NCBI GenBank assembly: GCA_002388885.1
Contig: DGNI01000062.1
Coordinates: 1-5,207 of the forward strand
Origin: Parvularculaceae bacterium UBA4496
GTDB lineage: Bacteria; Pseudomonadota; Alphaproteobacteria; Caulobacterales; Parvularculaceae
Reading direction: 5' to 3'
Length of the DNA: 5,207 nucleotides
Made by a program: the position numbers and the translations under genes. The notes below the pieces were generated by a model that had not been told where the DNA came from, did no database searches, and worked only from the letters and a program-made list of their open reading frames with translations. This document shows, in pieces, positions 1 to 4,777 of the stretch (positions are counted from its first letter, which is position 1; each line of letters begins with the position of its first letter).

Positions 1-96
1 CTGATCGCCAGCAACATACACCTTGCGGCTCGACGGCAGAGACCCAGTGGTCACTTCCGGGGTTTTGAATTCGGATTGGGGGACGTGTTTGTTCAT
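1..96 (-). CDS. thiC: Phosphomethylpyrimidine synthase ThiC, N-terminal 32 residues (cut by window edge)
   Basis: This is the beginning of a gene that runs off the left edge. The 32 visible residues start MNKHVPQSEF and contain VTTGSLPSSRKVYVAGDQ; the TG-x-LP-x-SRK-x-YV pattern is the conserved N-terminal segment of ThiC. ThiC is a cytoplasmic radical-SAM [4Fe-4S] enzyme that rearranges aminoimidazole ribotide into HMP-P, the pyrimidine precursor of thiamine. The catalytic barrel and the C-terminal cluster cysteines lie outside the window. The ATG (96-94) overlaps the TGA of the preceding gene (95-93) in an ATGA junction, so translation is probably coupled to it. A weak GGTAGAG precedes the start. 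A TPP riboswitch two genes upstream agrees with the call, since thiC is among the commonest TPP-riboswitch targets. Recognition is from a short segment, but segment and context point the same way. Confidence 0.9.
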   Translation of the reverse strand, partial: MNKHVPQSEFKTPEVTTGSLPSSRKVYVAGDQ

Positions 97-641
97 TGCT
101 CTACCTTTCGTCGGGAGAATTTTTCGATAAGTAACTTTTCAGCCGCAGCGCAATCCGACAGCGCATGAAACGTCGCAAAATCCTCTTCTTTATTGGCGAA
201 ATTGACGTTTATGTCGTGCACCGATCCGTTTTGCACAGTTGAGACTTCGTAAAGCACCGGCCCCATAATGCTGCGTGTTGTCAGCTTGCTTAGATCATGA
301 ATTATGATGCGGTTGTTTGTAATCGCGTAGAGATGATCGTGCCTGAGCTGCATCGGGTCATGCTTGTCAAAAATATTGAAGAGCGCGATGACAAACGAAA
401 TAGCTGATAGCAATATCAAGACGCCAAGGATGCCGCCTGCAAAACCTTCCGGATCGAAAAGCATGCCGAAGGCCATCAAAACGCTAATGATAAGAAAAAC
501 ACTGACAGCAAATTTGATGACGCCCGACTTGGCACCCCAGCCGGTTTTTGGGCGTTCCGCATAGTCCCATTCAGGCTTCCCTGACCAGAGCACACGCTCT
601 TCAGGCAGCAACACGTCCTTCAACTCATCCTTATCCGTCAT
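93..641 (-). CDS. Two-helix membrane protein with bacterial PH-like (bPH) features, unknown function
   Basis: The protein is 182 residues and starts 5 bases after the stop of the upstream gene. Near the N terminus is LLPEERVLWSGKPEW (11-25), the 'L-x-x-E-E-x-x-L-W-x-G-x-P' opening common in bacterial membrane proteins of the PH-like/DUF304 kind. Two hydrophobic helices follow (about 43-62 and 69-91). Then comes a soluble tail with YAITNNRIII (105-114), the 'Y-x-I-T-N-x-R-I' strand typical of bPH domains, and a helix near 159-175 (LSDCAAAEKLLIEKF). The tail probably faces the cytoplasm; no catalytic residues are evident. It sits between a TPP-controlled membrane protein and thiC and its TGA overlaps the thiC ATG, so it should be made with thiC under thiamine control. 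It is not a thiamine transporter family I know. Its DNA is visibly more AT-rich than the neighbouring genes. The fold call is by motif only; a thiamine role is inferred from position. Confidence 0.8.
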   Translation of the reverse strand: MTDKDELKDVLLPEERVLWSGKPEWDYAERPKTGWGAKSGVIKFAVSVFLIISVLMAFGMLFDPEGFAGGILGVLILLSAISFVIALFNIFDKHDPMQLRHDHLYAITNNRIIIHDLSKLTTRSIMGPVLYEVSTVQNGSVHDINVNFANKEEDFATFHALSDCAAAEKLLIEKFSRRKVEQ

Positions 642-646
642 GACGC

Positions 647-1057
647 TTAAAGGCCCGCGCGGCCGGTAAGACCGAGGAAGAGAAGCACGAGGCCGAAAAC
701 AATCGTGAAAATCGCAAACGCCCTAACGGCGCCCGGACGAACGAAAGACGCCGCCCATTTCAGCAAAGGTTCCGGGTAAGCGATGAGCACAAGGCCCTCC
801 GCCGCCGCGACCCAGCCGAATAGCGATATGAAAATCGCCAGCGGGTCGGTCCAGATATTGTGGACCATGATGATGGCGGCGCCGAGCGTGAACACGAAAA
901 CGCCGGAGATGTAGGTGAGCCCCGCCTTTTCGCGGAAGTTGACGAGGATCGCCTCCCAGCGGTCGCGCGCCAGCAAGCCCGACAGCCCGCCGGCGATCAT
1001 GTAAACGCCGAAGGCTTTCGCCAGCGACAATGTCAGAACAGTCGATGTGGTGATCAT
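647..1057 (-). CDS. Small four-helix membrane protein, first gene of the TPP-riboswitch operon, unknown function
   Basis: The protein is 136 residues and almost entirely hydrophobic, with four predicted membrane helices at about 9-29, 48-68, 73-94 and 111-131. Short polar loops carry RDRWEAILVNFREKAG (31-46) and YPEPLLKW (94-101). No signal peptide, cysteine pair or known transporter signature is visible, and I do not recognise the family; it does not look like ThiT, PnuT, YkoE, CytX or ThiXYZ. The ATG at 1057 is set by a strong GGAGG (1067-1063) five bases upstream, and that sequence is also the 3' strand of the TPP aptamer closing helix. The gene is therefore the direct target of TPP repression. 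It is followed after 5 bases by the PH-like membrane protein and then thiC. A role in thiamine or HMP uptake, or as partner of the next gene, is inference from context alone. Confidence 0.82.
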   Translation of the reverse strand: MITTSTVLTLSLAKAFGVYMIAGGLSGLLARDRWEAILVNFREKAGLTYISGVFVFTLGAAIIMVHNIWTDPLAIFISLFGWVAAAEGLVLIAYPEPLLKWAASFVRPGAVRAFAIFTIVFGLVLLFLGLTGRAGL

Positions 1058-1062
1058 TTAAG

Positions 1063-1067
1063 CCTCC
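1063..1067 (-). promoter_or_regulatory. Shine-Dalgarno GGAGG embedded in riboswitch helix P1
   Basis: GGAGG lies 5 bases before the ATG at 1057 and fixes that start. Four of its five bases (1067-1064) belong to the P1 3' strand of the TPP aptamer, so ribosome binding and the ligand-bound aptamer compete for the same bases. Confidence 0.85.
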
Positions 1068-1169
1068 GTCCCTACGCGGTGAAACCGATCAGGTTCAAAG
1101 GGTGCTTGCGCGGCTTCTGGAACAGAAGGGAGTACGCAATCTCAGCCGGTCCGCCGGCGCCCCTCGGAA
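1064..1169 (-). ncRNA. TPP riboswitch (THI-box) controlling the membrane protein-thiC operon
   Basis: On the minus strand the core consensus is complete: CCGAGGGGC, then CTGAGA (TGAGA at 1144-1140), ACCC, GAACCTGATC and GCGTAGGGA. Closing helix P1 is UUCCG (1169-1165) with CGGAG (1068-1064). P3 is a short hairpin, GCCGG (1158-1154) with CCGGC (1149-1145) and a CGGA loop. The optional stem after UGAGA is present as UUGCG/CGCAA (1139-1135 with 1110-1106), capped by CUUCUG-UUC-CAGAAG (1128-1114). P5 is CGGU-UUC-ACCG (1087-1077). The class binds thiamine pyrophosphate. P1 here contains GGAG of the first gene's Shine-Dalgarno, so ligand binding should hide it and shut off translation. No terminator lies between aptamer and start codon, which fits translational control. 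Confidence 0.96.
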
Positions 1170-1178
1170 TATGAGACT

Positions 1179-1207
1179 GTTCTAACAGACGGGGGTGGCG
1201 CGTTCAA
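1179..1207 (-). promoter_or_regulatory. Sigma70-type promoter of the TPP-riboswitch/thiC operon
   Basis: A -35 box TTGAAC (1207-1202) is separated by exactly 17 bases from a -10 box TAGAAC (1184-1179); each matches consensus at 4 of 6 positions. The -10 box ends 9 bases before the first P1 base of the aptamer, so the transcript would begin almost at the aptamer edge, as is usual for riboswitch leaders. It lies just after the terminator of the upstream cluster. Confidence 0.6.
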
Positions 1208-1214
1208 GCAGACC

Positions 1215-1252
1215 AAAAGAGCGGCCCGGTGCGGCGCGGATCCAGCCCGCTC
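1215..1252 (-). terminator. Intrinsic terminator candidate after the TPR gene
   Basis: The minus strand can form GAGCGG (1252-1247) with CCGCTC (1224-1219). The stem is extended past a G-G mismatch by CTGG (1245-1242) with CCGG (1229-1226), leaving a 12-base loop, and TTTT (1218-1215) follows at once. It starts 18 bases after the stop of the TPR gene and just before the promoter of the thiC operon, so it separates the two units. The U-run is short, so termination may be partial. Confidence 0.6.
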
Positions 1253-1270
1253 GTCAGGCGCCGGCAACAA

Positions 1271-2254
1271 TCACTGGCGGCAAACGTCCTCAGCATTTTC
1301 GCGCGCGGCATCCACATAGGACGTCAGCGATACGCCCGCCGCGGACTTTTCACTCGCGCGATAAGCAACGCAGGCGGCGTCGGTTTGTTCCAGCGCAGCA
1401 TAGGCGTCGCCGGCCGTCATCGCCAGCCGCGCCTTGGCGACGGGCGAGCCAATGGCTTCTGCAATCATCTGACCTTCCAGCAGATACGGAATGGCCGCCT
1501 TCGCATCGCCCGCCCGCACAAACGCCGACGCCAGCGTCTGCAGCGCAAAGGCAACCTGATCGATTGCTCCGGCAGCGCGCCGGCACGATAGCGACTCTTG
1601 AAAATGCGGAAGCGCAGCGGCGTAGTCTTCCCGCACATAGTCGATAAAGCCCACATGCCGGTGATAATCGCCACAAAAGATATCTCTCGCGCCGCCTTCT
1701 TGATCAAGCGCGAGAGAATGATCGAAAAGCGCGTGCGCTTCCGCGAGCGCCGCTTCGCCGCCCTTAGCACGCTGCTGAAACCGGATCAGCCCCATGCGAT
1801 GCACCGCGTCCGCTTCGCCATGCGCATCACCCAAATCGCGGAACATCGAGGCGGCCTTGCTGGCGTATTTTTCAGCTTCCACAAACTGCCGGTCCGCTAT
1901 TTCAGCGCGGTAAAAATATTCCGCCCATGCCAAAGCGATCGCCGCCTTTTCCTTGTTGCCTAAGCTCGCTGCTGTTTCCTCAGCGCGGCGCAACCATGCT
2001 TCCGCCGCCGTAACGGGCCGCGTGTTTTGATGAAGTCCCCGCCGGTCAGTAATCTTTGCAAGCTGAAGCTCGAGGTGAAACCGGTCTGATGGATCAACAC
2101 TCTCACAGTCAAGCGCGGCGGTCGCCTGTAGTTCGGCTGCATCAAGATGACCTTGCAGATATTGCTGTTCAATCTGATTGCGCGCCGCCAAGTGATCCGC
2201 GCAAGCGACAGAGCCTGCTGAAAGCGACGCCGTTAAAAACAAAATCTCAAACAT
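1271..2254 (-). CDS. Exported tetratricopeptide-repeat (TPR) protein
   Basis: The protein is 327 residues from the ATG at 2254. A GTG three bases upstream (2257) is also in frame, but AAAGG (2264-2260) is only 2 bases from the GTG and 5 from the ATG, so I chose the ATG. A short hydrophobic N terminus (FEILFLTASLSAGSVACA) looks like a signal peptide cleaved near residue 19. The rest is alanine-rich paired helices. TPR-like units are clearest at about 145-185 (with a short insertion), 198-230 (GFIDYVREDYAAALPHFQES), 235-268 (ASAFVRAGDAKAAIPYLLEG) and 276-305 (GDAYAALEQTDAACVAYRAS). The usual W/L/G/Y, A and P positions appear in the middle units. TPR arrays bind other proteins; no enzyme motif is visible. 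It is the last gene of the cluster, 16 bases after the hotdog gene, and a terminator follows. It likely works in the periplasm; partner unknown. Confidence 0.85.
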   Translation of the reverse strand: MFEILFLTASLSAGSVACADHLAARNQIEQQYLQGHLDAAELQATAALDCESVDPSDRFHLELQLAKITDRRGLHQNTRPVTAAEAWLRRAEETAASLGNKEKAAIALAWAEYFYRAEIADRQFVEAEKYASKAASMFRDLGDAHGEADAVHRMGLIRFQQRAKGGEAALAEAHALFDHSLALDQEGGARDIFCGDYHRHVGFIDYVREDYAAALPHFQESLSCRRAAGAIDQVAFALQTLASAFVRAGDAKAAIPYLLEGQMIAEAIGSPVAKARLAMTAGDAYAALEQTDAACVAYRASEKSAAGVSLTSYVDAARENAEDVCRQ

Positions 2255-2273
2255 CACGGCCTTTCTATTAATT

Positions 2274-3020
2274 TCAGGCGTTTTCCGCTCTTAACCGCGC
2301 CAGCATCGCGGAGTCGTTGAGCTCGATCCACACCGCATTCGCCACAGCGATAATATCGCGCTTTTCGTCGTAAATAGCAGATGATGAAAAATGTTTGCGG
2401 CCTTCCTGGCCGTCGCGCCAGGCGGCTACGATCAGCGGCTCTCCCGGTGCGGGGCGGCGGCGCACCTCCACTGTGAACCGGCCCAGCAGGACAGGCGCGT
2501 TATCCATGCGCAGCGCGAATGCGGTCGGGCAATCGAGCGCCGCCCAGACGAATTCAGGACGCACCAGCCCGTCCTCGCCCGCAAGATCGTCTGACGGCGT
2601 CCATTGATCGGCATTAAAATCGACGTCAGGAACAGGTCCTGCAAAAATCCGCATGCCGTCGCCTTCGGCGCGCCTCTTTCCACACACGAAGCAATATGGA
2701 TAATAAAGCGTCATGTCCCCGTCATCGATGAACGCCTGACGCGCCGCGACGGCCGCATTATTATCGGGCGGCGACGGCGGCGTGACGGATACGGTGCCGG
2801 GCCTGATGGTCGCAATTTCAACATCGCCAGCCATCGCCCTGAATCGGCTGGGCTCACGTTCATCGGCAACGAGTATTATCGCCGTATCGAATGGGACCGG
2901 CGCTTTAAGCATGACCTCGGCGGGACCGCCAATCACCGATGCAAACCGTCCGGCTGCATAACCGCCGTTCGCAAAGGCGCGGGGGCCGCAAAAGCGCTTG
3001 TCGATTACGAGTTCAGTCAT
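2274..3020 (-). CDS. Double-hotdog thioesterase-like protein (TesB/4HBT_3-like)
   Basis: The protein is 248 residues, cytoplasmic, with no signal peptide. Two hotdog modules can be seen. The first has the central-helix motif FANGGYAAGRFA (16-27) followed by strands to about 80. The second has RPEFVWAALDCPTAFAL (154-170) as its helix, followed by LLGRFTVEVRRRPAPGEPL (178-196) and the strand-rich stretch ending AVANAVWIEL (225-234). Between them is YYPYCFVCGK (106-115), a CxxC in a loop that recurs in this kind of protein and could bind a metal or be structural. Double-hotdog proteins of this type handle acyl-CoA or similar thioesters, as hydrolases or dehydratases; the substrate cannot be read from the sequence, and I see no certain catalytic Asp/Glu. 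The start overlaps the end of the glycosidase gene by 8 bases, and GGTG lies just upstream, so translation is probably coupled. Confidence 0.82.
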   Translation of the reverse strand: MTELVIDKRFCGPRAFANGGYAAGRFASVIGGPAEVMLKAPVPFDTAIILVADEREPSRFRAMAGDVEIATIRPGTVSVTPPSPPDNNAAVAARQAFIDDGDMTLYYPYCFVCGKRRAEGDGMRIFAGPVPDVDFNADQWTPSDDLAGEDGLVRPEFVWAALDCPTAFALRMDNAPVLLGRFTVEVRRRPAPGEPLIVAAWRDGQEGRKHFSSSAIYDEKRDIIAVANAVWIELNDSAMLARLRAENA

Positions 3021-3777
3021 TTTTCACCACAACGCCGACAATCGGGCCCATAGGGACACCCGGATCGTTGCGGTCTAGCGCCGGCGCATAGAGGCGCGAG
3101 ATCGTTCCGTCGAGGTAGAGCGCGTTCGGCGTTTTCAACTCGTCACGAAAAAACGTGGCGAAATCATAAAACCGCACCGGCGTATCTGCGAGCGCGAATA
3201 TGACTTCGCCCTCTTCGGTGACGCCGACGCCGTTACGGCGCTTAAACGAATCGGAATTCGCTAGAAATCGCGGATGGATTTCACCGTTGACGACGAGCAT
3301 GGGGCCGGATTGCGTGGCGTGATAGATCGCGTCAGGCGCTTCGAGTTCCAGCATTTCTGAAGCCGAGATACCGGCAGCTTTGGAGCCGTGCTCAAAATAG
3401 ATCCAAAATACGCCATTCGGCTTCAGGTGAAAATTGCCGGGACCATCGTTCGTATTCAGCGGCGCGACTTCTTCGCCAGCCTCCATATATAACCCCACCG
3501 GCGAACGGTCTTCATGATACATGCCGGCATTCATAGCGAAGGCGAGCTTTTCGCCATTTTTTGCAAGGGCCTCATTCACCCAGTTGAAATGACCGTAGGG
3601 CTCTCCGGATTCATTACTAAGAAAAAGGCGGATATCGCTTGCCGCAGGATCAAAACGGCAAACCACATAATCGACTCCCCCATTTTCTGCCGTTTCACAG
3701 GCGCCGTCGGCCGCAGCCCCGGATGCAACACCGGACGCGCATAAAAACGGAAGCACAACGATGATGAAAAGACGCAT
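3013..3777 (-). CDS. Exported phosphodiester glycosidase family protein (NAGPA/DUF2233, YigE-like)
   Basis: The protein is 254 residues with a signal peptide (MRLFIIVVLPFLCASGVASG, cleavage near 20-24). The mature part carries the ordered motifs of the NAGPA/DUF2233 domain: FAMNAGMY (80-87), SPVGLY (92-97), HLKPNGVFWI (117-126), SGPMLVVNGEIHPRF (157-171), RNGVGV (181-186) and LYLDGTISRLY (220-230). Asn83, Asp223 and the polar residues around them are the likely active-site positions, by analogy with the family. The domain is named for the mammalian enzyme that removes GlcNAc from mannose-6-phosphate diesters; bacterial members are thought to cleave sugar phosphodiesters in the envelope, but the substrate is unknown for this subgroup. 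The length suits a single-domain member. It starts 12 bases after the small exported protein, with GAGG overlapping that gene's stop, and overlaps the hotdog gene by 8 bases. Confidence 0.9.
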   Translation of the reverse strand: MRLFIIVVLPFLCASGVASGAAADGACETAENGGVDYVVCRFDPAASDIRLFLSNESGEPYGHFNWVNEALAKNGEKLAFAMNAGMYHEDRSPVGLYMEAGEEVAPLNTNDGPGNFHLKPNGVFWIYFEHGSKAAGISASEMLELEAPDAIYHATQSGPMLVVNGEIHPRFLANSDSFKRRNGVGVTEEGEVIFALADTPVRFYDFATFFRDELKTPNALYLDGTISRLYAPALDRNDPGVPMGPIVGVVVKND

Positions 3778-3789
3778 TACGCCGTTGCC

Positions 3790-4134
3790 TCAGGGCGTGA
3801 GATTTAGACAGGGCGTCGGCAAAATCCTGATCGCCTCCTCGCCGCCGCCCTCACGGAACATCACCGGATCGCAGGAATAGATTGTGTCGCTCTTGCGCAG
3901 GATGAAGCGCGCATTGGCTGTGCCGACCGGCGCATCAACATGGATAATCTCGTAACCGTCACGCAACAGTTCCTTCAGCACGAAACCGGATGCCGCCGGC
4001 GCTGCATCCTGAAGCGAAAGCGTTGCGGCGGACTGTCGTTTGAGTTGAAGATCGCGAACGGGCGTCTGGGTCGCATTCGAAGCGCCCGCGGTCAGAACAG
4101 CGGCCGATAATGCCGTTATCAAAACACGGTTCAT
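3790..4134 (-). CDS. Small exported protein of unknown family, first gene of the four-gene cluster
   Basis: The protein is 114 residues from the ATG at 4134. The start is fixed by AAGGG (4147-4143) 8 bases upstream; a TTG at 4188 extends the frame by 18 residues but would leave the signal peptide internal. Residues 1-20 (MNRVLITALSAAVLTAGASNA region) form a clear signal peptide. The mature part has an amphipathic helix (FVLKELLRDGYEIIHVDA, 52-69) and a strand pair (ARFILRKSDTIYSCDP, 76-91). The two cysteines, at 89 and 108, could form a disulphide. The layout 'L-x-x-GYEI ... F-x-L-x-K-x-x-x-x-Y-x-C' resembles many small periplasmic hypothetical proteins of Proteobacteria, but I cannot name a family or function. 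It leads the cluster with the glycosidase (12-base gap). Its 5' leader is long and begins at the upstream TPP riboswitch unless an internal promoter exists. Confidence 0.8.
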   Translation of the reverse strand: MNRVLITALSAAVLTAGASNATQTPVRDLQLKRQSAATLSLQDAAPAASGFVLKELLRDGYEIIHVDAPVGTANARFILRKSDTIYSCDPVMFREGGGEEAIRILPTPCLNLTP

Positions 4135-4415
4135 GAATTTTTCCCTTTCAGGCAGGCGGTGCAAAGTTTCAGTGTGAAAAATGCGCAAGACCTTCAGCTG
4201 GCCTATTTAGGCCCGCCAAATGAAGCATCCTTGCCTAAAGCATAAAACACGCGCCGCCGGCTGAAAAGCCGTGCGCGAAAATCGTTATAATCCGTCAAAC
4301 GCTTACTGTTCGCCGGTCCCCTCACCGCAGCTATAGCTTTGCGGACCCAGCGATGAGGAAATCGGCTTCGGCTTGGCCCCTTACACAGCATAGCTGCAAA
4401 AGAGACCGTGCTTTT
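4135..4415 (-). other. Long leader between the second TPP riboswitch and the exported-protein cluster, no convincing gene
   Basis: This 281-base stretch holds no recognisable gene. It is rich in potential pairing on the minus strand: GCAAAAG/CTTTTGC (4417-4411 with 4402-4396, just overlapping P1); GCAGCTAT (4397-4390) with ATAGCTGC (4334-4327); CCTCATCGC (4358-4350) with GCGGTGAGG (4328-4320); GGTCC (4347-4343) with GGACC (4319-4315); and a small GGCCT-AAAT-AGGCC hairpin (4213-4200). Several of these exclude each other, which is how an expression platform behaves, though chance cannot be ruled out. A -10-like TATAAC (4289-4284) with a poor -35 (CGAACA, 4312-4307; 17-base spacing) is the only internal promoter hint. 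A 62-codon open frame (4391-4203) has no ribosome binding site and an Arg-rich, non-protein-like composition. Confidence 0.5.
4244..4277 (-). terminator. Possible intrinsic terminator or attenuator in the leader
   Basis: On the minus strand CGCGC (4277-4273) can pair with GCGCG (4254-4250), enclosing CGGCT-TTTC-AGCCG (4271-4258) with a one-base and a three-base bulge. TGTTTT (4249-4244) follows. The stem is GC-rich and the tail moderately U-rich. It lies between the TPP aptamer and the first gene of the cluster, so it could end riboswitch transcripts. The bulges and interrupted U-tract keep this tentative. Confidence 0.35.
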
Positions 4416-4621
4416 GCTCCGTCCCTGCGCCGGAATGACCCGGATCAGGTTCTAAAAGGGTTCATCTCAGTCCCATGCGCCCAGGCTCGCTCTAACCTTG
4501 TTAGTATGGCGCACATAGCTCTCGGCGGCGTTCTTCTGAAGAAGCTTCGAAGATATGCGCCGGGAGGTGTGCGCCGCGCGAGCTGTCGGACAAAGCCGAC
4601 AGGCGGGACGCCCCTCGGAAC
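4416..4621 (-). ncRNA. TPP riboswitch (THI-box) with a 130-nt structured P3 insertion
   Basis: The minus strand carries the TPP core: GTTCCGAGGGGC, then CTGAGATGAACCC, GAACCTGATC, GCGCAGGGA and CGGAGC. P1 is GUUCCG (4621-4616) with CGGAGC (4421-4416). P3 is closed by GUCCC (4609-4605) with GGGAC (4474-4470) immediately before UGAGA. P5 is CCGG (4443-4440) with CCGG (4433-4430). The only change from common consensus is GCGCAGGGA in place of GCGUAGGGA. Between the P3 strands lie 130 bases (4604-4475) that fold into further perfect helices, so P3 is an arm with branches rather than a simple hairpin. All core segments are intact, so ligand binding is likely retained. No thiamine gene is recognisable downstream; the next gene starts 282 bases beyond P1. 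Confidence 0.93.
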
Positions 4622-4627
4622 GATTTG

Positions 4628-4656
4628 ATCGTGCCTTAAAAAACAACCTTTCGCAA
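4628..4656 (-). promoter_or_regulatory. Weak promoter candidate for the second TPP riboswitch
   Basis: TTGCGA (4656-4651, 4 of 6 matches to -35) is spaced 17 bases from CACGAT (4633-4628, only 3 of 6 matches to -10). The box ends 6 bases before P1 of the aptamer, a geometry close to that of the other riboswitch promoter in this window. The sequence match is poor and the placement is the main support. Confidence 0.3.
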
Positions 4657-4777
4657 GTTAAATCGGCGCCGTGTTTGGCGTCTACGCTAAGACCCGCGCT
4701 ATCTCTAACGTAACCCGCACTGGCGCACCAGACGGCAATTCGTTTGTATACAGATATATAAAATTCAACCCGCGCGA

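Noticed and set aside
860..1647. Plus-strand open frames across the membrane-protein gene, riboswitch and TPR gene (860-1174, 1195-1647, 1229-1591)
   Set aside because: They are antisense to well-supported minus-strand genes, are Arg/Pro/His-rich as expected for shadows of GC-rich coding DNA, and cross the TPP aptamer and terminator.
3700..3777. Lipoprotein signal in the phosphodiester glycosidase (Cys13 in PFLCASG)
   Set aside because: The residues before the cysteine do not fit the lipobox and the hydrophobic core is too short at that point; an ordinary signal peptide fits better.
4132..4188. TTG start at 4188 for the small exported protein
   Set aside because: It would add 18 polar residues before an obvious signal peptide and lacks a ribosome binding site; the ATG at 4134 has AAGGG at good spacing.
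4284..4312. Promoter CGAACA-17-TATAAC for the exported-protein cluster
   Set aside because: The -10 is good (5 of 6) but the -35 matches only 3 of 6, and a terminator-like hairpin would lie right after the start site. Kept only as a hint in the leader entry.
4203..4391. 62-codon minus-strand open frame following the second TPP aptamer, as the riboswitch-regulated gene
   Set aside because: No Shine-Dalgarno precedes its ATG, the product is Arg-rich with no fold-like pattern, and the region is dominated by inverted repeats. It could be a leader peptide, but nothing in the sequence supports that.
4396..4417. Perfect GCAAAAG/CTTTTGC hairpin right after the second aptamer as an intrinsic terminator
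   Set aside because: The T-run is within the 3' arm and no U-tract follows the stem (AGCTATGCTG), so it lacks the terminator signature. It may still matter for riboswitch folding.
4671..4777. Repeated ACCCGC units and short palindromes between the thioredoxin gene and the second riboswitch
   Set aside because: Three short 6-base copies without regular spacing and small hairpins such as GCGT-CT-ACGC are within chance for this composition; no terminator or operator could be supported.
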